64,000 nucleotides of DNA from Halalkalibacter urbisdiaboli (GCF_002156385.1 NZ_MVJM01000001.1:1161839-1225838); one strand, 5' to 3'. Shown: positions 10,666 to 19,774, counted from the first letter of the stretch. Notes: a model not told the origin generated them from the sequence alone. Numbers and translations: made by a program.

Positions 10666-11225
10666 TCAACATTATACTTTTCATACTTATACAAAATCGC
10701 GAATGTTGATTTCTGTTTATTATTTACCAAGTTTTTGTAGTCATCTAATCTTTCAAGCAAGGAATTTTTCATCAGATGACGTTCTACGTAGGAGACCCAA
10801 CGAACGTCCTTAATAATATAATCATTACGGACTCCGTTGGACCAGAACTTCATTCTTAATTTACCCGTTCTTACATATAGTTCATGAACAGACGTAATTT
10901 TAATAATTGAAAATTTTTCTACATTCCTATTAATTTTAAAAGCTTCAATATTTACAGCCTCTCTATCAAAGAAGTCTTTCAATTGCTGACGAGAGTATCG
11001 GTGGGTAATCGATCTTGCACCAACTGGATAAACGAAATCGCCTTCTCTTAAATTTTCTACTTCTGTCACAGCCCCGATATCAAAATAAACATTATCATGT
11101 TTAATAATCTCATCTCTATGAAGCTCAATAGAAACTAACCGGCACTTAAGCTCATCGTAACAAATAACAAAAAACTCATCTTCTCCACTTTGTGATATTG
11201 CAAGTGTTAGTAATTTTCTTGACAT
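10638..11225 (-). CDS. Uncharacterised 195-aa beta-rich protein, possibly dual-OB-like
   Basis: The opening MSRKLLTLAISQSGEDEFFV resembles the start of small dual-OB-type proteins found in defence loci: a first strand followed by an SRK/SQSGE-like turn. Later segments alternate short strands and charged loops, which fits nucleic-acid binding. No catalytic residues are obvious. It begins 3 nt after the AddB-like stop (AAGGAGAACTAACA precedes the ATG) and overlaps the next gene. The OB suggestion is pattern-based and weak. Confidence 0.6.
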   Translation of the reverse strand: MSRKLLTLAISQSGEDEFFVICYDELKCRLVSIELHRDEIIKHDNVYFDIGAVTEVENLREGDFVYPVGARSITHRYSRQQLKDFFDREAVNIEAFKINRNVEKFSIIKITSVHELYVRTGKLRMKFWSNGVRNDYIIKDVRWVSYVERHLMKNSLLERLDDYKNLVNNKQKSTFAILYKYEKYNVEWIAGLHWL

Positions 11226-11227
11226 TG

Positions 11228-13969
11228 TTAGTTCTCCTTAACTTTCAACCCATGCGTACATACATACTTTTGATTACAAATATCACATATCTTCCAATGA
11301 TGTTTCTTTGGCAAAAACGGAAAGTCATCATCGTTTATGAATCGATCTAAGTCTTTGATAAACCGGTTGTATTCAAAATCACTTAAATTAGCAGCTTTTA
11401 AGATATGTGACAGAACATTCATCTGAGAATCTTTCCAGCTAGCGTATTTAAACTCTAACTTTGTATCAATATAATTCTCTTGCAAGTCACTAGTGATATT
11501 TCCCTCTACCATTTTTTCTATCTGCCTATGGTCTAACACATCCATAAATGGGAAAAGTTTTTTAAATTGTTTTAATGTAGAATCTATAGAAGTACCTTTT
11601 TCCCTATACCTTGTTATCGAAGTGTAAGTAGCTAATAATTTTGAAACATACTGAAGACTAAATTCATCGTTATAATACGTAAATTCATCTAGGCAATGAT
11701 TAAATAAAAATTTCAAGTAACACGCCTGACCGGAACGTTTCATAGATGCGTCCATATTTGGATCAATGGATACAGTACTATTTTCATTATAAGGTAACAT
11801 CGGTTCAGTATTCTCAAATTCATTATGCTCTTCGAAACTTTCACTAGGTATACCGAGTATTCGTAAAATAGAATACGGTTGTGCCTGGTCTTCATCTAGC
11901 TCTTCAATATAGCTTAGTTTTATGGAATTTATCGGTGATAGGAAGTACGTCCCATAAAATAAAGAGAATCGTAAAAAATGAATATACTCCTTTTTACTAG
12001 TGGCAACGATCGAAGCAACATCGTTTATCCCTTCAATCATGTCAATCGTAATAGGAAAAGGAAGTGACTTTTTCGTTTTATTTAATAAGTTTTCGTCTGA
12101 TAACCCAGCAAAATGGTACGCCGGAATAATACCGAGTCTTTTCTTCTCTTCTCTTGCTTTTGCTAGCAGTACCCCACCATCAATTTGTTCAAAATCTCTA
12201 ACAATCCACTCGGCTTCCTGGTCCTTGTTTTCTTGGGCCGCCAAATAAAAATGTAACGTTTCTTTTATATCTTCAATATCAGCAACTACATTTTCGATAT
12301 TAATTAAATCTAGACGTTTTTTAATGTCATCAATAAAAGCGACTTCTTTTGCGCTGATTTCTTTTTTATTCATGTTTTCTGAAAGATATTCAATTAAACC
12401 TTGATAGTGTTCTTTTAAATCCACTTGCCCTTCTTTAAATAACTGGGAAGCAAAGTTGTCAATATATTCTATTACACTTATAAAATCGTCAATATCGCTT
12501 TCTGTGTACCTGAAAAATGAAAGCTTCCGTGTTCGATTTCTTTCTTTGCCACTTACTGTTTTTTTGACAATTTCTAAACGAGATTTATATTCTTTTAGTG
12601 TGTTGGCCCCTTTAAAATACAATCCAAGGTCATAATACATTTGTAATGGGGTTAGGCCTTGATTAAATTTCCAAATATTTAGTGCTAAACATTCTTTTAA
12701 ATTATTAGCATCTAGCTCAAGCTCTTTTTTGTCCGGGTTCCACATGTTGTAAATCCCTAAAATAAATTGACCAATTGGATAGGACAAGAAGTGTCTTCCT
12801 CCAAAATGTTCCGGAAAATAAACCTTTAGCAATTCATTCATTTCACTTCCATCAACAGCATAGAATTGCTCTTTCATATTTTTAATAATTTCTATTTTTT
12901 TTATCTTATTATTTTTTGCAGCTTCTTCCGCGCTTTTTTTTGCTTTTGTATAAATGGGAGATACGTAGTCAGTAAAAGCAGTTAAGTTAGTAAATTTCAG
13001 TAAAGACTCTCCAGTCTTTTTAACATTCCTAACGTTTCCTTCGAAAGTAGAACCAATATTTTCACCTAAAGCCCTTGCCTTCACCTCAAATAGAGAACCC
13101 GAGGAAACAATATCTTTCTTTGTCCACGAATAAACTTCCCCCCAGGTACTATAAATCGTCTGAAATTCTTGGCAATAGTTAAATAGAAATATTACCTCCA
13201 CACCCATGGACTCAAGTTTAGTAACAAACTTATGAATTAAGGGAGTAAACTGATGGACACCATGGATAACTACTTTATCAAATGGCAGTTCTTTACTTAG
13301 CAAATTCAAGATGTGTTCAAGGACATTTTTATTCTTTTTGTCTTCTTTTAGATTAGAAAACTCTTTGGTTATGTTTTGAATTCTATCTTGATTGTTGTCA
13401 GCTTCTTTAAGATGTAAATCTCGTTCTAATTCAGTAAGCAATATTTCATATGTGCAGAATTGTAAGCCTTCCATCCCTCTTTCCGATTGATGAAAAAGTC
13501 TTTGAAAGCAATCAAAGTTTATTAGCTTTTCATAGATACCCACTAAATAATTTTGTTCTATCGTCAAGTGTTGGACACTTCGAAAATCCTCAGGGGTGAT
13601 ACCACATTCAATAATGAATCTAATAGATTCTAAAATATCATTGCGATTGTGGGTAAAAGAACTCCTGATTTGGTCATTACCTAATTTTTTTATTTCCTTT
13701 GATAAATAGATGTATTGTAGTAGTTTTTGTTCATTATTCCCGTGCCACTCACTATAGAATTGCTTTAAAAAGCTATCGATGGTACAGATTAACGAGAATT
13801 GTTCACGACCATAGTAGGCTTTTAATCCCTCGACTAAGGTTTGTGATACACATAAGTGCGGAAACTTTTTTATGTCGTCCCAATGGTCGTGACCCTGTAA
13901 CTCAAAGGGGTTTTTATAAGTTAATAGCTTCATTTTGGCGTCCCCGCCCCTTCTAATAACTTTCGCCAT
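11228..13969 (-). CDS. AddB-like helicase/iron-sulfur subunit without nuclease core
   Basis: A 913-aa protein whose middle (IHGVHQFTPLIHKFVTKLES and EVIFLFNY, ~235-265) resembles the inactive helicase lobe of AddB/RexB. Near the C-terminus lie C750 and then C895-x2-C898-x5-C904, the same CxxCx5C arrangement that binds 4Fe-4S in AddB and Cas4-type nucleases. AddB has ~320 residues with the PD-(D/E)XK core between the first and second cysteine; here there are only 144, and no ExK motif is visible. It overlaps the NERD-UvrD gene by 40 bp, as addB/addA genes pair. Internal M13 (13933) is an alternative start. Likely a DNA-end or chi-like recognition and clamp partner of the UvrD subunit. Confidence 0.65.
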   Translation of the reverse strand: MAKVIRRGGDAKMKLLTYKNPFELQGHDHWDDIKKFPHLCVSQTLVEGLKAYYGREQFSLICTIDSFLKQFYSEWHGNNEQKLLQYIYLSKEIKKLGNDQIRSSFTHNRNDILESIRFIIECGITPEDFRSVQHLTIEQNYLVGIYEKLINFDCFQRLFHQSERGMEGLQFCTYEILLTELERDLHLKEADNNQDRIQNITKEFSNLKEDKKNKNVLEHILNLLSKELPFDKVVIHGVHQFTPLIHKFVTKLESMGVEVIFLFNYCQEFQTIYSTWGEVYSWTKKDIVSSGSLFEVKARALGENIGSTFEGNVRNVKKTGESLLKFTNLTAFTDYVSPIYTKAKKSAEEAAKNNKIKKIEIIKNMKEQFYAVDGSEMNELLKVYFPEHFGGRHFLSYPIGQFILGIYNMWNPDKKELELDANNLKECLALNIWKFNQGLTPLQMYYDLGLYFKGANTLKEYKSRLEIVKKTVSGKERNRTRKLSFFRYTESDIDDFISVIEYIDNFASQLFKEGQVDLKEHYQGLIEYLSENMNKKEISAKEVAFIDDIKKRLDLINIENVVADIEDIKETLHFYLAAQENKDQEAEWIVRDFEQIDGGVLLAKAREEKKRLGIIPAYHFAGLSDENLLNKTKKSLPFPITIDMIEGINDVASIVATSKKEYIHFLRFSLFYGTYFLSPINSIKLSYIEELDEDQAQPYSILRILGIPSESFEEHNEFENTEPMLPYNENSTVSIDPNMDASMKRSGQACYLKFLFNHCLDEFTYYNDEFSLQYVSKLLATYTSITRYREKGTSIDSTLKQFKKLFPFMDVLDHRQIEKMVEGNITSDLQENYIDTKLEFKYASWKDSQMNVLSHILKAANLSDFEYNRFIKDLDRFINDDDFPFLPKKHHWKICDICNQKYVCTHGLKVKEN

Positions 13970-16900
13970 GATTTATTAATATCCGGGTCGCAATTTACGG
14001 ATTTAAACCAAGTAAAAGATTTCTCTGCTCTTGTCATTGCTACATAAAGAATTCTAGCTTCCTCTTGAACCTTGTACCCCATCTCTTCTTGCTTTTCTTT
14101 AAAGAAGATATCGTTTGCAATAAATGTTTCCCCGACTCTTAATTGGAGCCCAATATCTTTGCTACTAACAATCATTTCATTACCACTTATTGACTCTAAT
14201 TCAGACTCACAATAAGGTAAGATAACATGGGTATATTCTAGACCTTTGGATTTATGAACTGTAGTACAAAGTAACTTCTTTTTGTTAATGTGTTCGACCG
14301 TTCTCTCATCTTCATGTTGATTTGCAAAAATCATAATATATAAGAAATCACTGATTTTGTTAATTGTCATATACTCGTCATTCGTTCTCTTAATAATCGT
14401 TTCGATTAAAAGGTCCATGTTTTTCTTATAATGTTTTTTCTTTTGCAATATTTCTTCTTCATTTTTCAAATTGAACTGGTGAATATAATGATTCCAAGGT
14501 TTCAAGTCATAGATGATTTGCTTTACTACCCTAATAACTGGTTCATTTTTTAATCTGTTAACGTAATCGCTCCAACCAGGGATTATTTTATTTTCCTGAA
14601 AGAGTTGTGTAATATATACCGGTTTATTTTTATGTGAATAAACAATTCGGTTACTAATTTTCTTAGAAAAATTAGAAAGAGAAAGTGCGTATAGATGCTT
14701 CGGACTATTGTTGAATTGTAATGCCAAGACTAATTTGTATAAGTCTACAGTGGATTCCAACTTATATAGATTGTCAGCAATATCTGTCTCAACCTCGATT
14801 CCGTAATTTTTGCAAATTTGTCTAATTTGTTCAATTTCTGAGTTCGTTCTTGTTAAGATTGCGATGGATTGTTTTTCTATTCCGTTATTTTCCAAATCAT
14901 TAATTGTCTCTACTAATCGCTGTTCGAATTCATTTTCCGTTTTATAAGTGAGAGAGTTCATTCGAATTGGTTCACCCGATTTCTCAACACCTTGTAATGC
15001 CTCATCATACTTAAGTAAATTCAGCTTTTTTAGGTTTAAAAAATGATGGTGATACTCTTGCAACAGTTCATCATATGTTCTGTAATTTTTCGTTAGCGAA
15101 AAAGTTTTTTCCCAGTTCATCATTCCATTTAAAAGAAGTTCAAATGCGTTATCTTCTGCACCTCTAAACCTATAAATACATTGTTTTATATCTCCTACAA
15201 CAAAGAGACGGAAACCAAATAGAGCTTGAAACTTTTTAATTGCATCAATTTGAAAATCATCCGTATCTTGAAACTCGTCAACAAACAAATATTTGATAGC
15301 GTGGTCGACGGACGGTGCATTTTGAAGTTGTTCTAGTATTTTAAATAAATAAATCATTAAATTACTCAATTGAACAGTATTTTTTTCTATATCTTTGCTA
15401 ATCGTATTGGTTTGTACATTTGACGCCGTTTCAATTAATAGGTTAAACAAATCTTGATGATTTTTGACTGTACCAAAATTGTAGTTAATAGATAAATCTA
15501 CATTTTTTTTGTCTAGTTTATCTAGCAGAGTGACTACGGTCTTGACTAGCTCATACTTATCATATTGAATGGTACAAGTTAGATAATTCTCATTACTTGC
15601 GACTAATTTATTTAATTCCTTCACTACAGCTTCTCGTCGCTCATAAATCCCAGACTGAATGGAAATTTCCGTTCCAACCCCTAAATAAACAGAGTAATAT
15701 TGGATGATTTTTTTCACTAGAGAATGTATTGTCGAAATATTCATCTTAGCTACAACTTCCATATATGAAAGAAAGAGTGTATTTTCTGTAACAATAAACA
15801 TATTGCTAAAATATTCATTGAGCCTTGATTTCATATTGTTTGCAGCTTCATTCGTAAAAGTAATCATAAATATTGACTTTAGAAGTTCATGAGGGGTAAA
15901 GTGATTCTTGGCAACTAAAAAGCTAATTCTTGAGATCATTGAATGAGTCTTACCTGTACCTGCACCGGCTGACACTAATATATGTTTATCAATACTAGCG
16001 TGCTCTACCTGGTATTGACTGAGGTTGAAATTAGAATGGTCGTTAAAATAATCTAATACATCATTTATCTTCTGATCCTCTATCAACCCATCATAGATAA
16101 CAAAGTCTTCCTTTGGATTATCTAAAATTGTTTCGTAAATTTCTAAATGGAAAATTCGTTGCTTCAGCATTTTTTTTTCTCTGTCATAAAGTTGAAATGA
16201 AGTATATTCATCTAAATATTGAAATGATTGATTGGTTGTTAGCTGTTCGTATATTATTGTGTTTATATTTCCAACTTCAGTTAATATAATTATCTTAATG
16301 CCCAGCTTCCAGTCATTTAATGCTTCTTTAATTGTTTTTTGGATTTTATTTATCTGATTATGTCTCGGAATAAAGATGAGTTTTGAGTAGAGTTTCTTTT
16401 GAGTATCTCTAACAAATAAGTTATAAGATGTGATTGGATTTTTTATTATTTGTTCTTCTGTTTCGAATGTTCTCCTAAGCTGGTGATGAACTTTTTCATC
16501 TATTCTTGTTGAAGAATTTCTTTTTACTAGCTTCGCCTTTTTCATTAAGGTTTCCATAAAGAATTCTGGCTTATCAAAATCCTCCTTTAACAAAGTGACA
16601 CTTCTCTCAGAAACAATATTCAATGACTTTTCCTGAAACGTGTTTTCTGTCATATTGGGATAACAAACAATGGGTGCAACAAACGTATCTATCCCCATTG
16701 ATTCTTTAATTTTGTTTGCAAGTTTAAAACAATACTTTCTACATTGTTTCAGAGGCGAATAAGCACTCTCTTCGATACCGTTCTTGTTTAAATAATAGGT
16801 CATTTCACTATCAACTCTACTAATATTATGTCCTTCCCATGCCTTCACTTCTAAAATAATAAATCCTATTTCGGGGACCAACAAGCAAAAGTCAGTCTCT

Positions 16901-17037
16901 GCTTCCTCTATAAAATAATTAAAATAGCCAATGAATTTATTTGGTAAGTTTTCCTTCAGAAAAAAATATATGAACCTTTCACTTTCGTATTTAAAATCTT
17001 TTAAATTTTCTGGATACATAATTGCCATAGACGACAC
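13930..17037 (-). CDS. NERD-domain nuclease fused to UvrD/AddA-like helicase
   Basis: A 1035-aa protein and first gene of the operon. The N-terminus is a NERD domain with D49 and E63-V-K65 (ILEVKAWEG), the D...ExK signature of the restriction-endonuclease fold. A linker domain follows, then a superfamily 1 UvrD helicase: SAGAGTGKT (Walker A lysine 363), FVDEFQDTD, GDIKQCIYRFRGA, TVHKSKGLEYTHV and YVAMTRAEK. Start ATG 17037 has GAGGTG 6 nt upstream. Together with the overlapping AddB-like gene this looks like an AddAB-type pair in which the nuclease sits at the N-terminus of the motor subunit. Probable role: ATP-dependent unwinding and cleavage of invading DNA. Confidence 0.8.
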   Translation of the reverse strand: MSSMAIMYPENLKDFKYESERFIYFFLKENLPNKFIGYFNYFIEEAETDFCLLVPEIGFIILEVKAWEGHNISRVDSEMTYYLNKNGIEESAYSPLKQCRKYCFKLANKIKESMGIDTFVAPIVCYPNMTENTFQEKSLNIVSERSVTLLKEDFDKPEFFMETLMKKAKLVKRNSSTRIDEKVHHQLRRTFETEEQIIKNPITSYNLFVRDTQKKLYSKLIFIPRHNQINKIQKTIKEALNDWKLGIKIIILTEVGNINTIIYEQLTTNQSFQYLDEYTSFQLYDREKKMLKQRIFHLEIYETILDNPKEDFVIYDGLIEDQKINDVLDYFNDHSNFNLSQYQVEHASIDKHILVSAGAGTGKTHSMISRISFLVAKNHFTPHELLKSIFMITFTNEAANNMKSRLNEYFSNMFIVTENTLFLSYMEVVAKMNISTIHSLVKKIIQYYSVYLGVGTEISIQSGIYERREAVVKELNKLVASNENYLTCTIQYDKYELVKTVVTLLDKLDKKNVDLSINYNFGTVKNHQDLFNLLIETASNVQTNTISKDIEKNTVQLSNLMIYLFKILEQLQNAPSVDHAIKYLFVDEFQDTDDFQIDAIKKFQALFGFRLFVVGDIKQCIYRFRGAEDNAFELLLNGMMNWEKTFSLTKNYRTYDELLQEYHHHFLNLKKLNLLKYDEALQGVEKSGEPIRMNSLTYKTENEFEQRLVETINDLENNGIEKQSIAILTRTNSEIEQIRQICKNYGIEVETDIADNLYKLESTVDLYKLVLALQFNNSPKHLYALSLSNFSKKISNRIVYSHKNKPVYITQLFQENKIIPGWSDYVNRLKNEPVIRVVKQIIYDLKPWNHYIHQFNLKNEEEILQKKKHYKKNMDLLIETIIKRTNDEYMTINKISDFLYIMIFANQHEDERTVEHINKKKLLCTTVHKSKGLEYTHVILPYCESELESISGNEMIVSSKDIGLQLRVGETFIANDIFFKEKQEEMGYKVQEEARILYVAMTRAEKSFTWFKSVNCDPDINKSWRKLLEGAGTPK

Positions 17038-17091
17038 CTCACAGTTACCCTTATATAACTAACCAGGTATAAGGATGTATATATAAATAAT

Positions 17092-17097
17092 ATTATA
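17092..17097 (-). promoter_or_regulatory. Candidate -10 box of the helicase operon
   Basis: A perfect TATAAT on the minus strand lies about 55 nt upstream of the NERD-UvrD start. No convincing -35 is found at 16-18 bp, so this is only a candidate. It is the most promoter-like sequence in the 17038-17306 gap. Confidence 0.3.
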
Positions 17098-17161
17098 CTC
17101 CTTATTATCTTACAATAATAGGGATACATGTAAAATCAACCTGTCGTTTGACATATACTTT

Positions 17162-17218
17162 GGATTACTATGGAAAGAAGTCTATAAATTACAATCTTTT
17201 TCCCCTTTCCAAAGTAAT
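17162..17218. repeat. 15-bp inverted repeat upstream of the helicase operon
   Basis: GATTACTATGGAAAG at 17162-17176 pairs with CTTTCCAAAGTAATC at 17204-17218 with one mismatch, leaving a 27-nt loop. It lies between the first gene of the helicase operon and the 3' end of the 17.3-18.1 kb gene, about 125 bp upstream of the helicase start. It could be a regulator site or a hairpin. There is no clean U-run, so a simple terminator is less likely. Confidence 0.4.
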
Positions 17219-17306
17219 CACGGGAGTTCATTTGCTTTTTCAAAGCTATCAAAGGAGAAAGTCTCTTATATTTTCTGTTTTGTTTTTTATATGATGACAT
17301 CGCAAT

Positions 17307-18119
17307 TCAAGTAAGACCTAAGGCTGTCATTGTCTCATCAGCACTTCTTCTCATCCACTCTACAAGCCCTACATAATCCTTTGCTTTAACAAAATTCTTA
17401 GCCGTTTCTTTCATAATACCGTCCCGCTTAAATGTCTTACTCTTTAACTCACGGATTTCATCAGCATGTTTCAGCAAAATTGTCGCCATTTGGATCGTAT
17501 CTTGATAGATTTTGTTCATGTCCCATGTAGTGTTTTCATCTTTTTCTGCACTGAAACTAGAGCCAGAGCGGTTTCCGTAATGAACGTTCCATTTATAATG
17601 AAGTTTGCATTCTTTTAGATATTTATGTTGAATAACTTCAAACCAAGCTCCTTGGAACACACCTGAGAGTTGGAAGTTCGGTGAATAGCGATGATGGCCA
17701 TTACAGCCTGCTAATGTTATGATACCAGCTAAATTTAATACTTTTACCATCATTGCAACCTGTGGATCTAAGTCTAACGCACTAACTTTAATCCCATATC
17801 GTCTTTGAGCAAATGCCCTCCAAAGATAGTGGTACCCTTCCATTCTTACTGGAAACTCATGACCACGTAAGTTCATGATTCTTTTCATTATCGCAATTGG
17901 GAGTCGATTTACTAACACTTGAAATTTATCGTCTGCTCCCCAAAATGTTGGGATATTCAGGCTATTTAGTAACTCACGGACCTTTCTTATATCTTCTTTT
18001 GTGTTCTTCTCAGTAAGAATAATAATGTCATGTTTAACCTCAATAAATACTCCTCTCATTTGTAACGCCTCAACCACACGCTCTGTTCCATTCATCATTT
18101 CTAAATTCATTAAGTTCAT
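17307..18119 (-). CDS. Hypothetical protein, 270 aa
   Basis: The frame reaches a TTG at 18128 that abuts AGGAGG; ATG 18119, 9 nt from AGGAGG, is the chosen start. The protein is soluble. A central LAGCNGHHRYSPNFQLSG segment (Cys followed by His-His, then a beta hairpin) is the only striking feature and could be a metal or catalytic site. The C-terminus is helical. I do not recognise the family. It lies just downstream of the TPR-HTH operon terminator. Confidence 0.6.
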   Translation of the reverse strand: MNLMNLEMMNGTERVVEALQMRGVFIEVKHDIIILTEKNTKEDIRKVRELLNSLNIPTFWGADDKFQVLVNRLPIAIMKRIMNLRGHEFPVRMEGYHYLWRAFAQRRYGIKVSALDLDPQVAMMVKVLNLAGIITLAGCNGHHRYSPNFQLSGVFQGAWFEVIQHKYLKECKLHYKWNVHYGNRSGSSFSAEKDENTTWDMNKIYQDTIQMATILLKHADEIRELKSKTFKRDGIMKETAKNFVKAKDYVGLVEWMRRSADETMTALGLT

Positions 18120-18159
18120 ATTTAGCAACCTCCTGTTTTCTTTGTATCCAAAGTATAAA

Positions 18160-18188
18160 ACAAGACCGGTTACTCTTTCGTAACCGGC
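18160..18188 (-). terminator. Rho-independent terminator of the TPR-HTH gene
   Basis: Minus-strand hairpin with arms CCGGTTAC/GTAACCGG and a 6-nt loop, directly after the TPR-HTH stop codon, followed by TCTTGTTTT. Confidence 0.7.
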
Positions 18189-19142
18189 CTAACGGAGGAC
18201 GTAGTATGGTGTATCTATTCTCCATTCGTAACCTTTATTAGTTGTTACTAAAACGGAGTCTTTAATATCTTCTCTTCCCATAGCTTGTGAAAGTTTATTT
18301 CGTATCTTTAACATGTACTTCTTAACGGTTGAGTCACTTACTTTGCGCTCTTCCCATATAGACTTTTCAATACTTTCTTTCGAACATGATGACAATGCGT
18401 GGTCCATGATGAAACCTAGAATTTCTGCTTCTTTTCGTTCTAAGTGAACATCATCTTTGAAAGCGCGAAAATACTTATCAGCCTTAGTTAAATCTAATAC
18501 AACACACTTTCCGTTCATTGCGTCTTCTATAACATCCTTATAGCTGTCTCTAGATACAAATCTTCTCTTTTCATTTGACTCTTTTAACAAAATCGGTTCT
18601 CGTCTATTTTCTTTGATTTTGTCAGAATATAACTCAATAAACCACTCATGCTCGTGATGTTCATCTAACATTTTTGCTTCTTCAAACAACTTAAATGCTT
18701 TATCAATATATCCAAGTCTTGCGTAACCTAGTCCCAGGTTACAAAGAAGTTTAATTCGTTTACTTCCGACTAACCCTCTTTCTAAAGCTTCATTGCCGTA
18801 AAATAATACCGCTTCCCATTTTCTTTTTTCCTTCGCTAATACGAAAGACAAATGATAAAATGCATCCGGTTTAGTTGATGCATGAATCGATGCAAGTCTC
18901 AATGTTTCATAGGCAGCAAGTTGGTTACCTCTTTTCATTTTCTCATCTCGACCTACTTCTAAATATAATTCAGAGAGCGTAATTGAATAGCGCGGTTCTT
19001 TCTTATCTAATTGTATAAACTGTTTATACAAATCTACCCCTTCCTCTAACCAAGCATTCCGCTCTTCCCCTTCATCTAATCCATCGCGATCGAGCCAGTT
19101 ATCTTCCCAATCTAACAGCTCTTCTAGGGTCTTTTGCTGCAT
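18189..19142 (-). CDS. TPR-repeat transcriptional regulator with C-terminal winged helix
   Basis: A 317-aa protein. Residues ~1-185 contain TPR-like helical repeats (LGYARLGYIDKAFKLFEEAK is a typical unit). The C-terminal ~100 residues form an OmpR/PhoB-type winged helix (KEAEILGFI, DSTVKKYMLKIRNKL, VTTNKGYEWRI). No receiver domain is present. Such proteins are one-component regulators that bind a peptide or partner through the TPRs. AAGGAGAG precedes ATG 19142. It is the last gene of a three-gene minus-strand unit (33 aa, 96 aa, this protein). Its target could be this operon or the neighbouring toxin or motor genes. Confidence 0.7.
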   Translation of the reverse strand: MQQKTLEELLDWEDNWLDRDGLDEGEERNAWLEEGVDLYKQFIQLDKKEPRYSITLSELYLEVGRDEKMKRGNQLAAYETLRLASIHASTKPDAFYHLSFVLAKEKRKWEAVLFYGNEALERGLVGSKRIKLLCNLGLGYARLGYIDKAFKLFEEAKMLDEHHEHEWFIELYSDKIKENRREPILLKESNEKRRFVSRDSYKDVIEDAMNGKCVVLDLTKADKYFRAFKDDVHLERKEAEILGFIMDHALSSCSKESIEKSIWEERKVSDSTVKKYMLKIRNKLSQAMGREDIKDSVLVTTNKGYEWRIDTPYYVLR

Positions 19143-19156
19143 CTTAGTCTCTCCTT

Positions 19157-19447
19157 TTATACTTGATTCGCGTAGTCGATAATCTCTTGAAAGAATTCTT
19201 TAAGCTTCTGGTCTGTTAGGTCAACCATTTCTGTTGGTGCTCTTTTTTCCCTTGGAATATATAAAATCTGATTGGTTGGATTAATAATTGATTGAACAGT
19301 TTCTTTCGTTAGCGTATGTAATGGGAAATCTACTGCTAATTTAATGCCATTTTTTTGAGGGAATAGGTAACCCATTTTGTTTTCAGATTCATTATATTGG
19401 GCCTTTAAGCCACTAGACCATGGAACTTGGTTTGGACAAGTAATCAT
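19157..19447 (-). CDS. Hypothetical protein, 96 aa
   Basis: A small soluble protein. Its ATG overlaps the stop of the 33-aa ORF (TAATG), and it ends 14 bp before the TPR-HTH gene. It contains no known motif. The overlap and the absence of a strong ribosome site of its own suggest coupled translation. It could be a ligand or partner of the TPR regulator; this is inference. Confidence 0.55.
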   Translation of the reverse strand: MITCPNQVPWSSGLKAQYNESENKMGYLFPQKNGIKLAVDFPLHTLTKETVQSIINPTNQILYIPREKRAPTEMVDLTDQKLKEFFQEIIDYANQV

Positions 19448-19548
19448 TAACGGTCAACCTTATTTTTTAATTCAGTGATAAAACATCCATTCAATCCTTC
19501 AAAAAAGTTTACCCCTCGAATAAACCCTTTTTCTACTTGATTATTCAA
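19447..19548 (-). CDS. 33-aa micro-ORF leading the TPR-HTH operon
   Basis: TTG 19548 has GAGGT 7 nt upstream, and the frame stops by TAATG overlap with the next gene. The product (begins MNNQVEKGFIRGVNFFEG) has alternating charged and hydrophobic residues and a single cysteine. The good ribosome site and exact overlap argue that it is translated, either as a leader or as a small partner protein. Confidence 0.45.
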   Translation of the reverse strand: MNNQVEKGFIRGVNFFEGLNGCFITELKNKVDR

Positions 19549-19774
19549 TCATTTCACCTCAATTCTATATTTTTTACTGATTACAAAATCCGCCTATCAT
19601 TTCAAATATCTATGTCTATTATACTGAAGAATTGTAATTTTTTGTTGGATATTCAGTGATTTAATAAGATTAATAATGTTTCATCTAAACAAACATAGTA
19701 AATTTGAACCACAACCAATCCGAATTATGCTATAATTGATGTTAAATAATCCCTAAAAAGAATGGAGATTACAT

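Noticed and set aside
1-17037. DISARM, BREX or Druantia assignment
   Set aside because: No DrmA-C, BrxC/PglZ or DruE-type features; the SNF2-RecQ-ATPase order fits Dpd better. No DNA methylase is present.
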